This document shows positions 8,424 through 15,904 of a DNA stretch of 64,000 bases, piece by piece. The DNA is from Palsa-459 sp035937595 (GTDB taxonomy: Bacteria; Actinomycetota; Acidimicrobiia; Acidimicrobiales; RAAP-2): positions 1 through 64,000 of the forward strand of contig DASZHS010000001.1 in the NCBI GenBank assembly GCA_035937595.1, given 5' to 3'. The notes beneath the pieces are model-generated. The model was not told the DNA's origin. It did no database searches and saw only the letters and a program-made list of their open reading frames with translations. Each line of letters opens with the position of its first letter. Position 1 is the first letter of the stretch. A program made the position numbers and the translations under genes.

Positions 8424-9227
8424 TCAGCGCGCGGCGAATGCGCGGCGCGCGACGTCGCGATCGAGCGCGCCGTCGTCGGGGTCGATCGCGCCCGTCGCGA
8501 GGAGCCGCTGCGCGGCCCGCCAGACGGCGCCGTAGGCGACGCTCGCGAGCCGTCCGCCGACCGACAGCCGCCGCACGCCTGCCCCCGCGAGCTCGTGGCC
8601 GCCCGGGCCGCCCGCGAGCAGCAGCACGTTGACGGGTGTGGCGGTCGCGGCCACGACCCTCGCGATCGACGCGAGGTCGACGAGGCCGGGCGCGTAGACG
8701 CAGCCCGCGCCCGCGTCGCGGTAGGCGCAGAGCCGCCCGATCGTGTCATCGAGGTCGTCCACGCCGCGGAGGTGATTCTCGGCGCGAGCGGTCAGCACCA
8801 GCCCGCGCTCGCGGGCGACCGCCGCTGCCGCACTGACACGGTCGGTCGCGACGTCGAGCGGGACGAGGCGGCCGAGCGCGGGGTCCCAGTCCTCGATCGA
8901 GCAGCCGGCCGCTCCGGCGTCCGCCAGCGCGGCGACCGTCGCGGCGACGCCACCGGGGTCGTCGGGGTAGCACTGCTCGGCGTCCACGCTGACCGGCAGC
9001 GACGTCGCCGCGCACAGCGCCGCGACGTGCGCAACGAGCTCGTCGCGCGTCGTCGTCATGTCGAGCCGGCCCTGCGTCGCGGCGTAGCCGCTCGAGGTCG
9101 TGGCGATGGCCTCCGCACCGAGGTCCTCGAGCAGCCGTGCGGAGCCCGCGTCGAACGCGTTGGGCATCGTGAAGGTCCCCGCCTCGTGCAGGTGGCGGAA
9201 GCGGGCGCGGGCTCGGTCGTGGTCCAT
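8424..9227 (-). CDS. Isocitrate lyase / PEP mutase superfamily enzyme
   Basis: Cytosolic TIM-barrel enzyme of 267 residues, of the PEP phosphonomutase / isocitrate lyase group that makes or breaks C-C or P-C bonds next to a carboxylate. Visible features are PNAFDAGSARLLEDLGAEAIATTSSGYAA (reported here in parts: PNAFDAGSARLLE, IATTSSGYAA), PVSVDAEQCY for the metal-binding acidic residue, GCSIEDWD, LTARAENHL and a late GVRRLSVGG. Members lacking the KKCGHL lyase motif, as here, cannot be assigned a substrate from sequence. It lies 71 bp after ino1 and runs straight into DUF3052. TTGTCC-n17-GAGCAT ends 6 nt before the ATG and may be its own promoter. Confidence 0.85.
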   Translation of the reverse strand: MDHDRARARFRHLHEAGTFTMPNAFDAGSARLLEDLGAEAIATTSSGYAATQGRLDMTTTRDELVAHVAALCAATSLPVSVDAEQCYPDDPGGVAATVAALADAGAAGCSIEDWDPALGRLVPLDVATDRVSAAAAVARERGLVLTARAENHLRGVDDLDDTIGRLCAYRDAGAGCVYAPGLVDLASIARVVAATATPVNVLLLAGGPGGHELAGAGVRRLSVGGRLASVAYGAVWRAAQRLLATGAIDPDDGALDRDVARRAFAAR

Positions 9228-9298
9228 CCCGCGATGCTCGCCGACGCGCGGCTGGCGGACAAGCGGGAACCGGCCGCGGATGGCCGGCGCCCGGGGTG

Positions 9299-10378
9299 TC
9301 AGGCCGGGTCGCCCCTCGAGAACGCCTCGACCATCTCGAAGGCCACGTCGTCGTGGTACTGCACGGGCGGCGACTTCATGAAGTAGGCGCTCGGGCCGAC
9401 GAGTGGCCCACCGATCCCGCGGTCGAGCGCGGCCTTCGCGCAGCGCACCGCGTCGATGATGACGCCCGCCGAGTTGGGCGAGTCCCACACCTCGAGCTTG
9501 AGCTCGAGGCTGAGCGGCACGTCGCCGAAGTTGCGGCCCTCCATGCGGATGTAGGCCCACTTGCGGTCCTGCAGCCACGGCACGTGGTCCGAGGGCCCGA
9601 TGTGGATGTCGTCGGGGGCGAGCACCGTGTCCTCCATCTGGGAGGTGACCGCCTGGGTCTTGGACACCTTCTTCGACTCGAGCCGGTCGCGGTCGAGCAT
9701 GTTGCGGAAGTCCATGTTGCCGCCGACGTTGAGCTGGTAGGTGTGGTCGAGGGCGGTGCCCCGGTCCTCGAAGAGCCGCGTCAGCACGCGGTGCACGATC
9801 GTCGACCCCACCTGGCTCTTGATGTCGTCGCCGACGATCGGGACCCCGGCGTCGGTGAAGCGCTTCGCCCACACCGGGTCCGAGGCGATGAACACGGGGA
9901 TGGCGTTCACGAAGGCGACCCCCGTCGCGAGCGCGGCCTCGGCGTAGTGGCGCTGGGCGGCCTCCGAGCCGACGGGCAGGAACGCGACGAGCACGTCGGC
10001 GCGGCTGTCGCGCAGGGCCTGGGCGACGTCGACGGGCTCGGCAGGGGACTCCTCGACGACCTCGCGGTAGTACTTCGACAGGCCGTCGAGCGTGGGCCCG
10101 CGCTGGACGGTCACGCCGACGTGGCCGACCTCGGCGAACCGGATGGTGTTGTTCTGCGACGAGAAGATGGCCTTGGACAGGTCCGTGCCGACCTTCGCGG
10201 CGTCGACGTCGAACGCGCAGACGAACTCGAGGTCGCGCACGTGGTAGCCGGCGAGCTCCACGTGCATGAGGCCGGGCACGACGTCGGCGGGGTCCGCGTC
10301 GTGGTAGTAGCGCACGCCCTGGATGAGCGAGCTCGCGCAGTTGCCGACGCCGGCGATCGCGACTCTGATCGTCCCCAT
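9299..10378 (-). CDS. ino1: Inositol-3-phosphate synthase
   Basis: Converts glucose 6-phosphate to 1D-myo-inositol 3-phosphate with NAD, the first step toward phosphatidylinositol and mycothiol in actinobacteria. The 359-residue length matches the short actinobacterial type. Seen: the Rossmann start VRVAIAGVGNCASSLIQG-like region (IAGVGNCASSL), FDVDAAKVG, FLPVGSEAAQRHYAEAAL, VGDDIKSQVGST and NVGGNMDFRNML, all typical. A Shine-Dalgarno AAAGGAG precedes the ATG. It sits 19 bp after a padR gene on the same strand, an arrangement shared with Mycobacterium (Rv0047c-ino1). Together with the DinB/maleylpyruvate-isomerase-type protein at 19800, it suggests that mycothiol is made. Confidence 0.95.
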   Translation of the reverse strand: MGTIRVAIAGVGNCASSLIQGVRYYHDADPADVVPGLMHVELAGYHVRDLEFVCAFDVDAAKVGTDLSKAIFSSQNNTIRFAEVGHVGVTVQRGPTLDGLSKYYREVVEESPAEPVDVAQALRDSRADVLVAFLPVGSEAAQRHYAEAALATGVAFVNAIPVFIASDPVWAKRFTDAGVPIVGDDIKSQVGSTIVHRVLTRLFEDRGTALDHTYQLNVGGNMDFRNMLDRDRLESKKVSKTQAVTSQMEDTVLAPDDIHIGPSDHVPWLQDRKWAYIRMEGRNFGDVPLSLELKLEVWDSPNSAGVIIDAVRCAKAALDRGIGGPLVGPSAYFMKSPPVQYHDDVAFEMVEAFSRGDPA

Positions 10379-10397
10379 CGAGTGCTCCTTTCGGCCC

Positions 10398-11027
10398 CTA
10401 CGGGGCGACGTCCGTCGTGATCGGGGCGCCCACGGGCGGCGCGCCCCCTCGCTCGGCCTCGACGAGGCCGTCGAGCCACGAGATGTCGAAGCGGACCCCC
10501 GCGGCGGCGTGCTCGACGACCGAGCGCGCGTAGGGGTCCAGCGTGTCCGCGCCCACGGCGCCCTCGAGCTCGGCGAGGCGGCGCTCGAGCACCGCGCGGC
10601 GGCGCTCGAGCAGCTCGAGGCGGGCGGCCGGGGGCAGGTGCCGCGCGAGGGCGAGGCGCAGCCCGAAGCTGCGCGGGTCGTCCTGGGGCGGGGACTCAGC
10701 GAGGAGCTTCTCGAACAGCTCGCCGCCCTTGGCGGTCAATCGGTAGACCTTGCGCGATCGCAGCCCGCGGCCGATCGTGGCGCGGCGGCCACGGGCCGCG
10801 GCGCGCTCGCCGGCGAGCGAGCCCGTCGAGGGCATCGAGGGGGCCGCGGCGGGCGCGTCGCTCACGATCTCGACCGCGCCCAGGCGCTCGAGCCGTGCGA
10901 GGGCGGGGTACAGCGAGCCGAACGAGACGTTGGTCACGAGCCCCAGCTCGTCGCGGAGCAGCCGGCGGATCTCGTAGCCGTGGCGGTCCTTCTCGCCCAG
11001 GAGGCCCAGGATCGCGAGGTCGAGCAC
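10398..11027 (-). CDS. PadR-family regulator upstream of ino1
   Basis: Winged-helix regulator of 209 residues. The PadR domain is at the N-terminus: LDLAILGLLGEKDRHGYEI, FGSLYPALARLERLGAVE, then KVYRLTAKGGELFEKLL. A C-terminal helical part (RRAVLERRLAEL, TLDPYARSVVEHAAAGV) resembles the C-terminal domain of longer PadR proteins. The GTG start at 11027 was chosen because TATAGT lies exactly 6 nt upstream and the protein then starts at the conserved first helix. It is followed after 19 bp by ino1, so it probably controls inositol synthesis and itself through a palindrome in its promoter. The region between the two PadR halves is longer and Ala/Arg-rich. Confidence 0.88.
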   Translation of the reverse strand: MLDLAILGLLGEKDRHGYEIRRLLRDELGLVTNVSFGSLYPALARLERLGAVEIVSDAPAAAPSMPSTGSLAGERAAARGRRATIGRGLRSRKVYRLTAKGGELFEKLLAESPPQDDPRSFGLRLALARHLPPAARLELLERRRAVLERRLAELEGAVGADTLDPYARSVVEHAAAGVRFDISWLDGLVEAERGGAPPVGAPITTDVAP

Positions 11028-11315
11028 CCCCGAACTATAGCAGTCCGATATATCGACCATCCAACGTTGACGCACCCGAGGTCCCGGGGCGCCCCTGCCC
11101 GTGCGTGTCGCCAGCGCCCCGGCGCGGTCGAGCCGTCGCCCATGGCAGCGGGCCGGCAGGGACGCGCCGGCCACCGACGGGTGACCGCCGGCCGGCGCGC
11201 CGTGCGAGCGAACGGGCGAGGGCAGCGTCGCGCGGGGCGCCGCAGCGGAAGGTGGAGGCGCGATGGCACACCGTGCGATCGACGAACGTCGGAGGCCACC
11301 GCTAGCGTCACCGCG
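11028..11315. promoter_or_regulatory. Divergent padR-ino1 / DUF5318 region with CGATATATCG palindrome
   Basis: For the minus strand, TATAGT (11039-11034) ends 6 nt before the padR GTG. The 10-bp palindrome CGATATATCG (11046-11055) lies in the spacer just upstream of that -10 box and is a good PadR operator candidate. For the plus strand, TAGCGT (11303-11308) ends 7 nt before the ATG at 11316. About 200 bp of GC-rich sequence between them shows no gene. Confidence 0.6.
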
Positions 11316-11732
11316 ATGGCACGGCCGTCGCCGCGCGAAGTGCCGGCTCGAACCGGCGTGGTCGAGTACGGCCTCGTGCGCCACGGCGTGCTCGAGTCGC
11401 TGAAGAAGGGCAAGCTCCGCCGCGAGGACGTGTGCGACGCGCACCCCGAGCTCCTGCGTGCCGCCCAGCACGTCGGCGTGCCCACCGAGCACCCCTGCCC
11501 CGTGTGCGACGCACGGACCACGACCGAGGTCACCTACGTCTTCGGGTCGCGCCTGCCACCCGGCGGGACGTGCCCGTCGACGCGCGCCGAGCTCGCACGG
11601 CTCGAGCGACGCGAGGAGCCCGTCGTGTGCTTCGCCGTCGAGGCGTGCATCGCGTGCGGGTTCCACCACCTCGCGCGCAAGTGGCAGGCGGGCGGCCGGC
11701 CCGCGCGCCGGGCGGCCAAGCGACGGGCCTAG
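11316..11732 (+). CDS. DUF5318-family zinc-ribbon-like protein
   Basis: Function unknown. The 138-residue protein has two CxxC pairs, C61/C64 (HPCPVCD) and C111/C114 (ACIACGFHH), that should bind one zinc. The N-terminus (VVEYGLVRHGVLESLKKGKLRREDVCDAHPELLR region) matches DUF5318, an actinobacterial family found next to ino1-padR and upstream of the rpsF operon in Mycobacterium (Rv0049). The C-terminus is Arg/Lys-rich. The ATG at 11316 lies 7 nt after TAGCGT, so the mRNA is probably leaderless. Its stop codon overlaps the panB start (TAGTG). In Mycobacterium the next gene is ponA1; here panB takes that place. Confidence 0.85.
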   Translation: MARPSPREVPARTGVVEYGLVRHGVLESLKKGKLRREDVCDAHPELLRAAQHVGVPTEHPCPVCDARTTTEVTYVFGSRLPPGGTCPSTRAELARLERREEPVVCFAVEACIACGFHHLARKWQAGGRPARRAAKRRA

Positions 11733-12565
11733 TGGCGAGCACCGCCCCGGAGATCCGCCGCCGCAAGCGCGCCGACGGCGCGACGCCCATCGTCATGGTG
11801 ACCGCCTACGACGAGCCGTCCGCACGGCTCTGCGACGCCGCCGGCGTGGACCTGCTCTTGGTGGGGGACTCCGTCGCGAACACCGTGCTCGGCTACCCGG
11901 ACACCCTGCACGTGACGATGGACGACATGGCCCGGCACACCGCCGCCGTCGCCCGGGCCACGCCCTCGGCCCTCGTCGTCGGCGACCTGCCGTGGATGAG
12001 CTACCACACCGGCGTGGACGACGCCGTGCGCAACGCCGCGACCCTCGTCCGTGCCGGCGCGGGCTGCGTCAAGCTCGAGGGCGGGGCCGTCCGCACCCCG
12101 GTGATCGGCGGGATCCTCGCCGCGGAGATCCCCGTCATGGGCCACCTCGGCCTCACCCCGCAGTCCGTGCACGCGATGGGCGGCTACCGGGTCCAGGGCC
12201 GCGAGCTCGACGACGCGAAGCGGCTGCTGGACGACGCCCACGCGGTCGAGGACGCCGGGTGCTTCGCGCTCGTCCTCGAGGGCGTGCCCGACGTGCTCGC
12301 CGCCCGGATCACCGCCCAGCTCGCGATCCCGACGATCGGGATCGGCGCGGGACCCTCGACCGACGGCCAGGTGCTCGTCTTCCACGACCTCGTGGGGCTC
12401 GGGAACCGGCCGCTCGCGAAGTTCGTCCGCGAGTACGCCCAGCTCGGCCCGTTGGTCACCGACGCCGTCGGGCGTTTCGCGGCCGACGTGCGAGCGGGCA
12501 CGTTCCCCGGGCCGCAGGAGACCTACGCCGCGAGCGCCGAGCTCCGAGCCGCGCTCGGGGAGTGA
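11732..12565 (+). CDS. panB: 3-methyl-2-oxobutanoate hydroxymethyltransferase
   Basis: First enzyme of pantothenate (coenzyme A) synthesis: transfers a one-carbon unit from 5,10-methylene-tetrahydrofolate to 2-oxoisovalerate. The 277-residue length is normal. Seen: VMVTAYDEPSARL, LLLVGDSVANTVLGY with the metal-binding Asp, HTAAVARATPSALVVGDLPWMSY, GAGCVKLEGG, PVMGHLGLTPQSVHAMGGYRVQGR, a catalytic Glu in LVLEGVP, and IGIGAGPSTDGQVLVFHDL. The GTG start overlaps the TAG of the DUF5318 gene by one base, so it depends on the same transcript. Its substrate 2-oxoisovalerate is also a classic substrate of branched-chain 2-oxoacid dehydrogenases like the one possibly encoded at 23.7-27.2 kb. Confidence 0.95.
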   Translation: MASTAPEIRRRKRADGATPIVMVTAYDEPSARLCDAAGVDLLLVGDSVANTVLGYPDTLHVTMDDMARHTAAVARATPSALVVGDLPWMSYHTGVDDAVRNAATLVRAGAGCVKLEGGAVRTPVIGGILAAEIPVMGHLGLTPQSVHAMGGYRVQGRELDDAKRLLDDAHAVEDAGCFALVLEGVPDVLAARITAQLAIPTIGIGAGPSTDGQVLVFHDLVGLGNRPLAKFVREYAQLGPLVTDAVGRFAADVRAGTFPGPQETYAASAELRAALGE

Positions 12566-12578
12566 GGTCGCCGAGCGG

Positions 12579-13676
12579 CTACGTGTAGGTGCCGACGAGC
12601 GCCCCGGTCGTCGCGTCCATCTGGTCGATGAGGTTGTTGGACGCGTTGGCGACCCACAGCATCCCGCCGTGCATCGCGAAGCCCGACGGGTTGTCGAACT
12701 GGTAGGGGCCGTTCGAGTTGCACATCATCCACGGGCTCTGCACCGCGTGGTTCACGACGTTGAACTGGGTGACCATCGAGGAGGCGCCGAGCCAGCTCTG
12801 GCTCGAGACCCAGACGAACGACCGGTCCGCGACGACCGCGCCGGGGTCGTAGAGGTTGGTGGAGGTCGTGCCGAGGAACGCGAGGGAGCCGGCCGCGAGC
12901 TCGTCGATGGTGTTGCCGGTCGCGTTCGTCACCCACAGGTGCGCGCCGTCCGAGGCGATCCCCGCCGGGGACGAGAACGCGTAGGCGGCGCTCGTCGCGT
13001 TCGTGACGAGCCGGAGCCGCGCTCCCGTGACGAGCGACAAGGCGGTCACGCCGTCGGGCGCCGCCGGGTGGCCCGTCGCGGCGTTGCTGAGGTAGGCCTC
13101 GCCGCCGAGGACCGCGACCCCGGTCACGTCGCCGAGCTTCGACGACGACGCCGGGATCGTGCGGAGGAGGGCCCCCGTCGCGGCCGACCACTCGAAGACC
13201 GCGCCCGTGCTGCACGCCTCGATGAGGTGGCCCCGCGCATCGATCGCGAGGAGCGCGGTCGCCGGGGCCGTGCACCCGGTGGGCCGCAGCACGCGCAGCC
13301 GCCTGACGCCCACGGTTCGGCCCGCGGCGCTGAACGTGAAGGTCGCCACCGCCCCGCCGGTGCCGGCGACGAAGGCCGTGCGGCGGCCCGCGACCGGCTC
13401 GGCGACGATCGCCGTGGGCGCGGACACCCCGAGCAGCGCGTGCGAGACGGTGCGGACGTCGGTGCCGCCGTTCGCGGCGAGCACCGTGAGGGTGCTCGCG
13501 GCCCGGTTCGCGACGGCGATCCAGGGGCCGATCGACGCGATCGAGGAGGGCGTCGCGAAGTGCGGGCTCGACGACGCGCGGGCGGCGCCGGCCGCGGCGG
13601 GGAGGACCAGCGTCGCGGCGAGCAGGGCCACCGCGGCGGCGGCCGAGGCGACGGCGGGACGGGTGCACCGGAGCAC
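12579..13676 (-). CDS. Exported beta-propeller-like repeat protein
   Basis: Unknown secreted protein of 365 residues. A signal peptide is clear: short basic start, then AAAAVALLAATLVLPAAAGAARA. The mature part is built of repeats of about 40-45 residues with the pattern W(I/V)(A/T)N...N(T/L)ID...TG, for example WVTNATGNTIDEL, WVSSQSWLG and WVANASNNLIDQMDATTGALVGTY, which resembles NHL/YVTN-type propeller blades. Two Cys are near residues 136 and 155 and another is near the C-terminus (MMCNSNG). The GTG start has a strong AAGGAGG ribosome site, and TAGGGT at 13711-13706 is a possible -10 box. It converges on panB with 13 bp between stops. Confidence 0.75.
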   Translation of the reverse strand: MLRCTRPAVASAAAAVALLAATLVLPAAAGAARASSSPHFATPSSIASIGPWIAVANRAASTLTVLAANGGTDVRTVSHALLGVSAPTAIVAEPVAGRRTAFVAGTGGAVATFTFSAAGRTVGVRRLRVLRPTGCTAPATALLAIDARGHLIEACSTGAVFEWSAATGALLRTIPASSSKLGDVTGVAVLGGEAYLSNAATGHPAAPDGVTALSLVTGARLRLVTNATSAAYAFSSPAGIASDGAHLWVTNATGNTIDELAAGSLAFLGTTSTNLYDPGAVVADRSFVWVSSQSWLGASSMVTQFNVVNHAVQSPWMMCNSNGPYQFDNPSGFAMHGGMLWVANASNNLIDQMDATTGALVGTYT

Positions 13677-13844
13677 GAGGGTCCTCCTTGCGGGCGGTCA
13701 CGTCGACCCTACCGAGGCGGCGTCGGGCCCAAAAGGGGCGGCGACGCGAGTTGGGCGGCAGATGTCAGGGGCGTGCCTCGGCGTTGCGATGGCGCGTGCC
13801 GGCGACGCGCCGTCGGCCCGGGCGGTGCCGGCGCGCCCGACGGC

Positions 13845-13936
13845 TACGATCTGGCGTCCCGCTGCGGCGGGAGCCACACCCTGCCCCGAGCGACGGGGCC
13901 CGGCGTCCGCGTCGGTCCAGAGGGAGGACATGGCCC
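13845..13936 (+). promoter_or_regulatory. rpsF operon promoter and structured 5' leader
   Basis: TACGAT (13845-13850) is the likely -10 box. The roughly 80-nt leader can form two hairpins: CCCGC-tgcg-GCGGG (13858-13871) and GCCCCG-agcga-CGGGGC (13883-13899). A GGAGG ribosome site precedes the rpsF ATG at 13937. S6:S18 leader autoregulation is known in other bacteria; whether these hairpins serve it here is inference. Confidence 0.5.
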
Positions 13937-14260
13937 ATGCGGCCCTACGAGACCATGCTCATCTTCGACGTCGCCGTCGACGCCCAGGAGATCCAGGGGG
14001 CGCTCGACCGCGCGCTCGACGCGATGAAGGCGGCCGGCGGAACCCCCGGGCAGATCGACCGTTGGGGGAAGCGCACCCTGGCCTACGAGATGAAGAAGCG
14101 CCGCGAGGGCTACTACGTCGTCGTCGAGTTCACCGGTGAGCCGGCGACCGTCGCCGCGCTCGACCGGCACCTGACGCTCGCGCCCGAGGTCCTGCGGCAC
14201 AAGATCATCCGCCTGCCGGAGAAGGGTGCCGCACGCCGCGTCGCCGCCGGCGCGGCCTGA
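13937..14260 (+). CDS. rpsF: 30S ribosomal protein S6
   Basis: S6 binds 16S rRNA in the platform of the small subunit together with S18. The sequence MRPYETMLIFD, WGKRTLAYEMKKRREGYYVVVEF and HKIIRLPEKG is diagnostic, and 107 residues is a usual length. It is the first gene of rpsF-ssb-rpsR-rplI, an order conserved across bacteria, and a GGAGG lies upstream of the ATG. The next gene, ssb, starts 12 bp after the stop with an AAGGAG ribosome site. Confidence 0.97.
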   Translation: MRPYETMLIFDVAVDAQEIQGALDRALDAMKAAGGTPGQIDRWGKRTLAYEMKKRREGYYVVVEFTGEPATVAALDRHLTLAPEVLRHKIIRLPEKGAARRVAAGAA

Positions 14261-14271
14261 CAAGGAGCACC

Positions 14272-14721
14272 ATGCCAGACAACACCGTCACCCTCGTGGG
14301 CAACGTCACGCGCGACCCCGAGCTGCGCTTCGTGAGCTCGGGCCAGGCCAACTGCTCGTTCGGCCTCGCCGTCAACCGGCGCTGGCAGAACCGCCAGACC
14401 CAGGAGTGGGAGGAGGCCACGTCGTTCTTCAACGTCGTCTGCTGGCGCGAGATGGCCGAGAACGTGGCCGAGTCCATCACCAAGGGCGCCCGCATCGTGG
14501 TCGCCGGCCGCCTCGAGCAGCGCAGCTGGGAGACCGACCAGGGCGAGAAGCGCTCGGTCGTCGAGGTCGTCGCCGACGAGATCGGGCCGTCGCTGCGCTG
14601 GGCCACCGCGCAGGTGACCAAGAACGAGCGTCGCGGCCCGGGCGAGGCGCGGCCGGCGAGGTCCGCCCCGCCGCCGCGCCAGGAGCCCGCCAGCTACGGC
14701 TTCGACGAGGAGCCCTTCTGA
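14272..14721 (+). CDS. ssb: Single-stranded DNA-binding protein
   Basis: Coats single-stranded DNA during replication, recombination and repair. The OB-fold (residues 1-110) begins DNTVTLVGNVTRDPELRF and includes FGLAVNRRW, EEATSFFNVVCWREMAENVAESI and GARIVVAGRLEQRSWET. A short flexible linker rich in Arg/Pro/Ala follows, ending in the acidic tip DEEPF that recruits partner proteins. At 149 residues the linker is shorter than in many actinobacterial SSBs. The ATG follows rpsF by 12 bp, and the TGA overlaps the rpsR ATG by one base. Confidence 0.96.
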   Translation: MPDNTVTLVGNVTRDPELRFVSSGQANCSFGLAVNRRWQNRQTQEWEEATSFFNVVCWREMAENVAESITKGARIVVAGRLEQRSWETDQGEKRSVVEVVADEIGPSLRWATAQVTKNERRGPGEARPARSAPPPRQEPASYGFDEEPF

Positions 14722-15218
14722 TGGCACGGAACAACATGCGCACGACGAAGCGAGCCCCGAAGGACCTCGGTCGTCGCATCAAGAAGAAGCCCTGCCAGCT
14801 GTGCAAGGACCACGTCGAGTGGGTCGACTACAAGAACGCCAGCATGCTGAAGCGCTACATGTCCGAGCGCGGCAAGATCCGGGCGCGCAGGGTCTCGGGC
14901 AACTGCGAGCAGCACCAGCGCGACATCGCCGAGGCGATCAAGACCGCGCGAGAGCTCGCACTCTTGCCCTACACGCAGCGCACCGTGACCGAGCGCCGGG
15001 GTGGGGGCCGCGGCCGAGACCGCGACGGCCGTGGACGCGGGCCGCGCGGCGACGGCGAGGAGCCGACGCTCGCGACCGCGGAGCGCAGCGCGGGGTTCCG
15101 GGCGGCCGAGGCGGCCCGCGCCGAGCGTGAGGAGCCCGCGGCGGCCGCCGCCACCGCCCCGGCGCCGGACGCCGCGCCGGCACCCGTGCCCGTGGATGCC
15201 GACGTGGAGGCGGGATGA
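14721..15218 (+). CDS. rpsR: 30S ribosomal protein S18 with long C-terminal tail
   Basis: The first 90 residues are a normal S18: KKKPCQLCKDHVEWVDYKN, then MLKRYMSERGKIRARRVSGNCEQHQ and LALLPYTQR. C25/C28 with C62/H65 form a zinc-binding (C+) site. S18 normally ends near residue 75-90, but this protein continues to 165 with a Gly/Arg/Asp stretch (RRGGGRGRDRDGRGRGPRG) and an Ala/Glu/Pro-rich end. The tail is in frame, preserves the ATGA overlap with rplI, and shows no stop codon where S18 usually ends. It could touch rRNA or be unstructured; the function is unknown. Confidence 0.95.
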   Translation: MARNNMRTTKRAPKDLGRRIKKKPCQLCKDHVEWVDYKNASMLKRYMSERGKIRARRVSGNCEQHQRDIAEAIKTARELALLPYTQRTVTERRGGGRGRDRDGRGRGPRGDGEEPTLATAERSAGFRAAEAARAEREEPAAAAATAPAPDAAPAPVPVDADVEAG

Positions 15219-15664
15219 AGGTCCTGCTCCGCAAGGACATCGACGGCGTCGGGCGGCGCGGCGACATCGTGGAGGTGAAGGGCGGCTTCGCCCGCAACTT
15301 CCTGCTCCCGAGCGGCTCGGCGCTCGTCGCCTCGGACGCCGTCGCCGAGCAGGCCGCGTCGATGCGGCGCTCGCGCGACCTCAAGGACGCCCAGGACCTC
15401 AAGGCCGCCGCGACCCAGAAGTCGGCGATCGAGCGGGCGACGGTCCCCATCCCCGCACGGGCGAGCGCCCAGGGCAAGCTCTTCGGCTCGGTCGGCCCCG
15501 TGGAGGTCGCCGCGGCGCTGTCCGCCGCGACCGGGGTGGAGGTCGATCGTGCCCAGGTCGTGCTCGAGGAGCACGTGAAGGAGCTCGGGGAGCACAAGGT
15601 CGCGATACGGCTCTTCGGCGACGTCGAGGCCACCGCCACGATCGAGGTCGTCGCCCAGGCCTGA
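15215..15664 (+). CDS. rplI: 50S ribosomal protein L9
   Basis: L9 binds 23S rRNA and stretches along the ribosome surface. The N-terminal domain is MKVLLRKDIDGVGRRGDIVEVKGGFARNFLLPSGSA (cited in parts: DIDGVGRRGDIVEVK, GFARNFLLP). A connecting helix is followed by the C-terminal domain with LFGSVGPVEVAAAL and HKVAIRLFGDVEA. The 149-residue length is typical. The ATG overlaps the rpsR stop (ATGA). A 240-bp gap with a DnaA box and repeats separates it from dnaB. Confidence 0.97.
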   Translation: MKVLLRKDIDGVGRRGDIVEVKGGFARNFLLPSGSALVASDAVAEQAASMRRSRDLKDAQDLKAAATQKSAIERATVPIPARASAQGKLFGSVGPVEVAAALSAATGVEVDRAQVVLEEHVKELGEHKVAIRLFGDVEATATIEVVAQA

Positions 15665-15904
15665 TTGGCCGTCCGACGTGCGCGTCGTCGTGCGCCGATC
15701 GCGCCGGATCCGTGCGCGCGGCGTGCGTGCATCGTGAGGGCGACCACGAGTGTCACACGGTCCGGCCACCATGCACGCATGGCGCGACGTCGTGTCGGCG
15801 TGCGTGCGCCGGGCGCTGTGGACAATGCACCCCGCGATGCACAGCTAACCCTCCCCCTACCGCCCTATCGCCACACAAGCGGCGTGGACGACAGTTGGTG
15901 AATC
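15665..15904. promoter_or_regulatory. rplI-dnaB gap with DnaA box and GTGC-rich repeats
   Basis: This 240-bp gap holds no gene. It contains a perfect actinobacterial DnaA-box sequence, TTGTCCACA, on the minus strand (15825-15817). It also has many GTGCG/ATGCAC words, including the inverted repeat CATGC-ac-GCATG (about 15772-15783) and the direct repeat ATGCAC-cccgcg-ATGCAC (about 15825-15843). Pyrimidine-rich sequence and a TATCG word precede dnaB, but no clear -35/-10 pair is visible. Confidence 0.45.
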
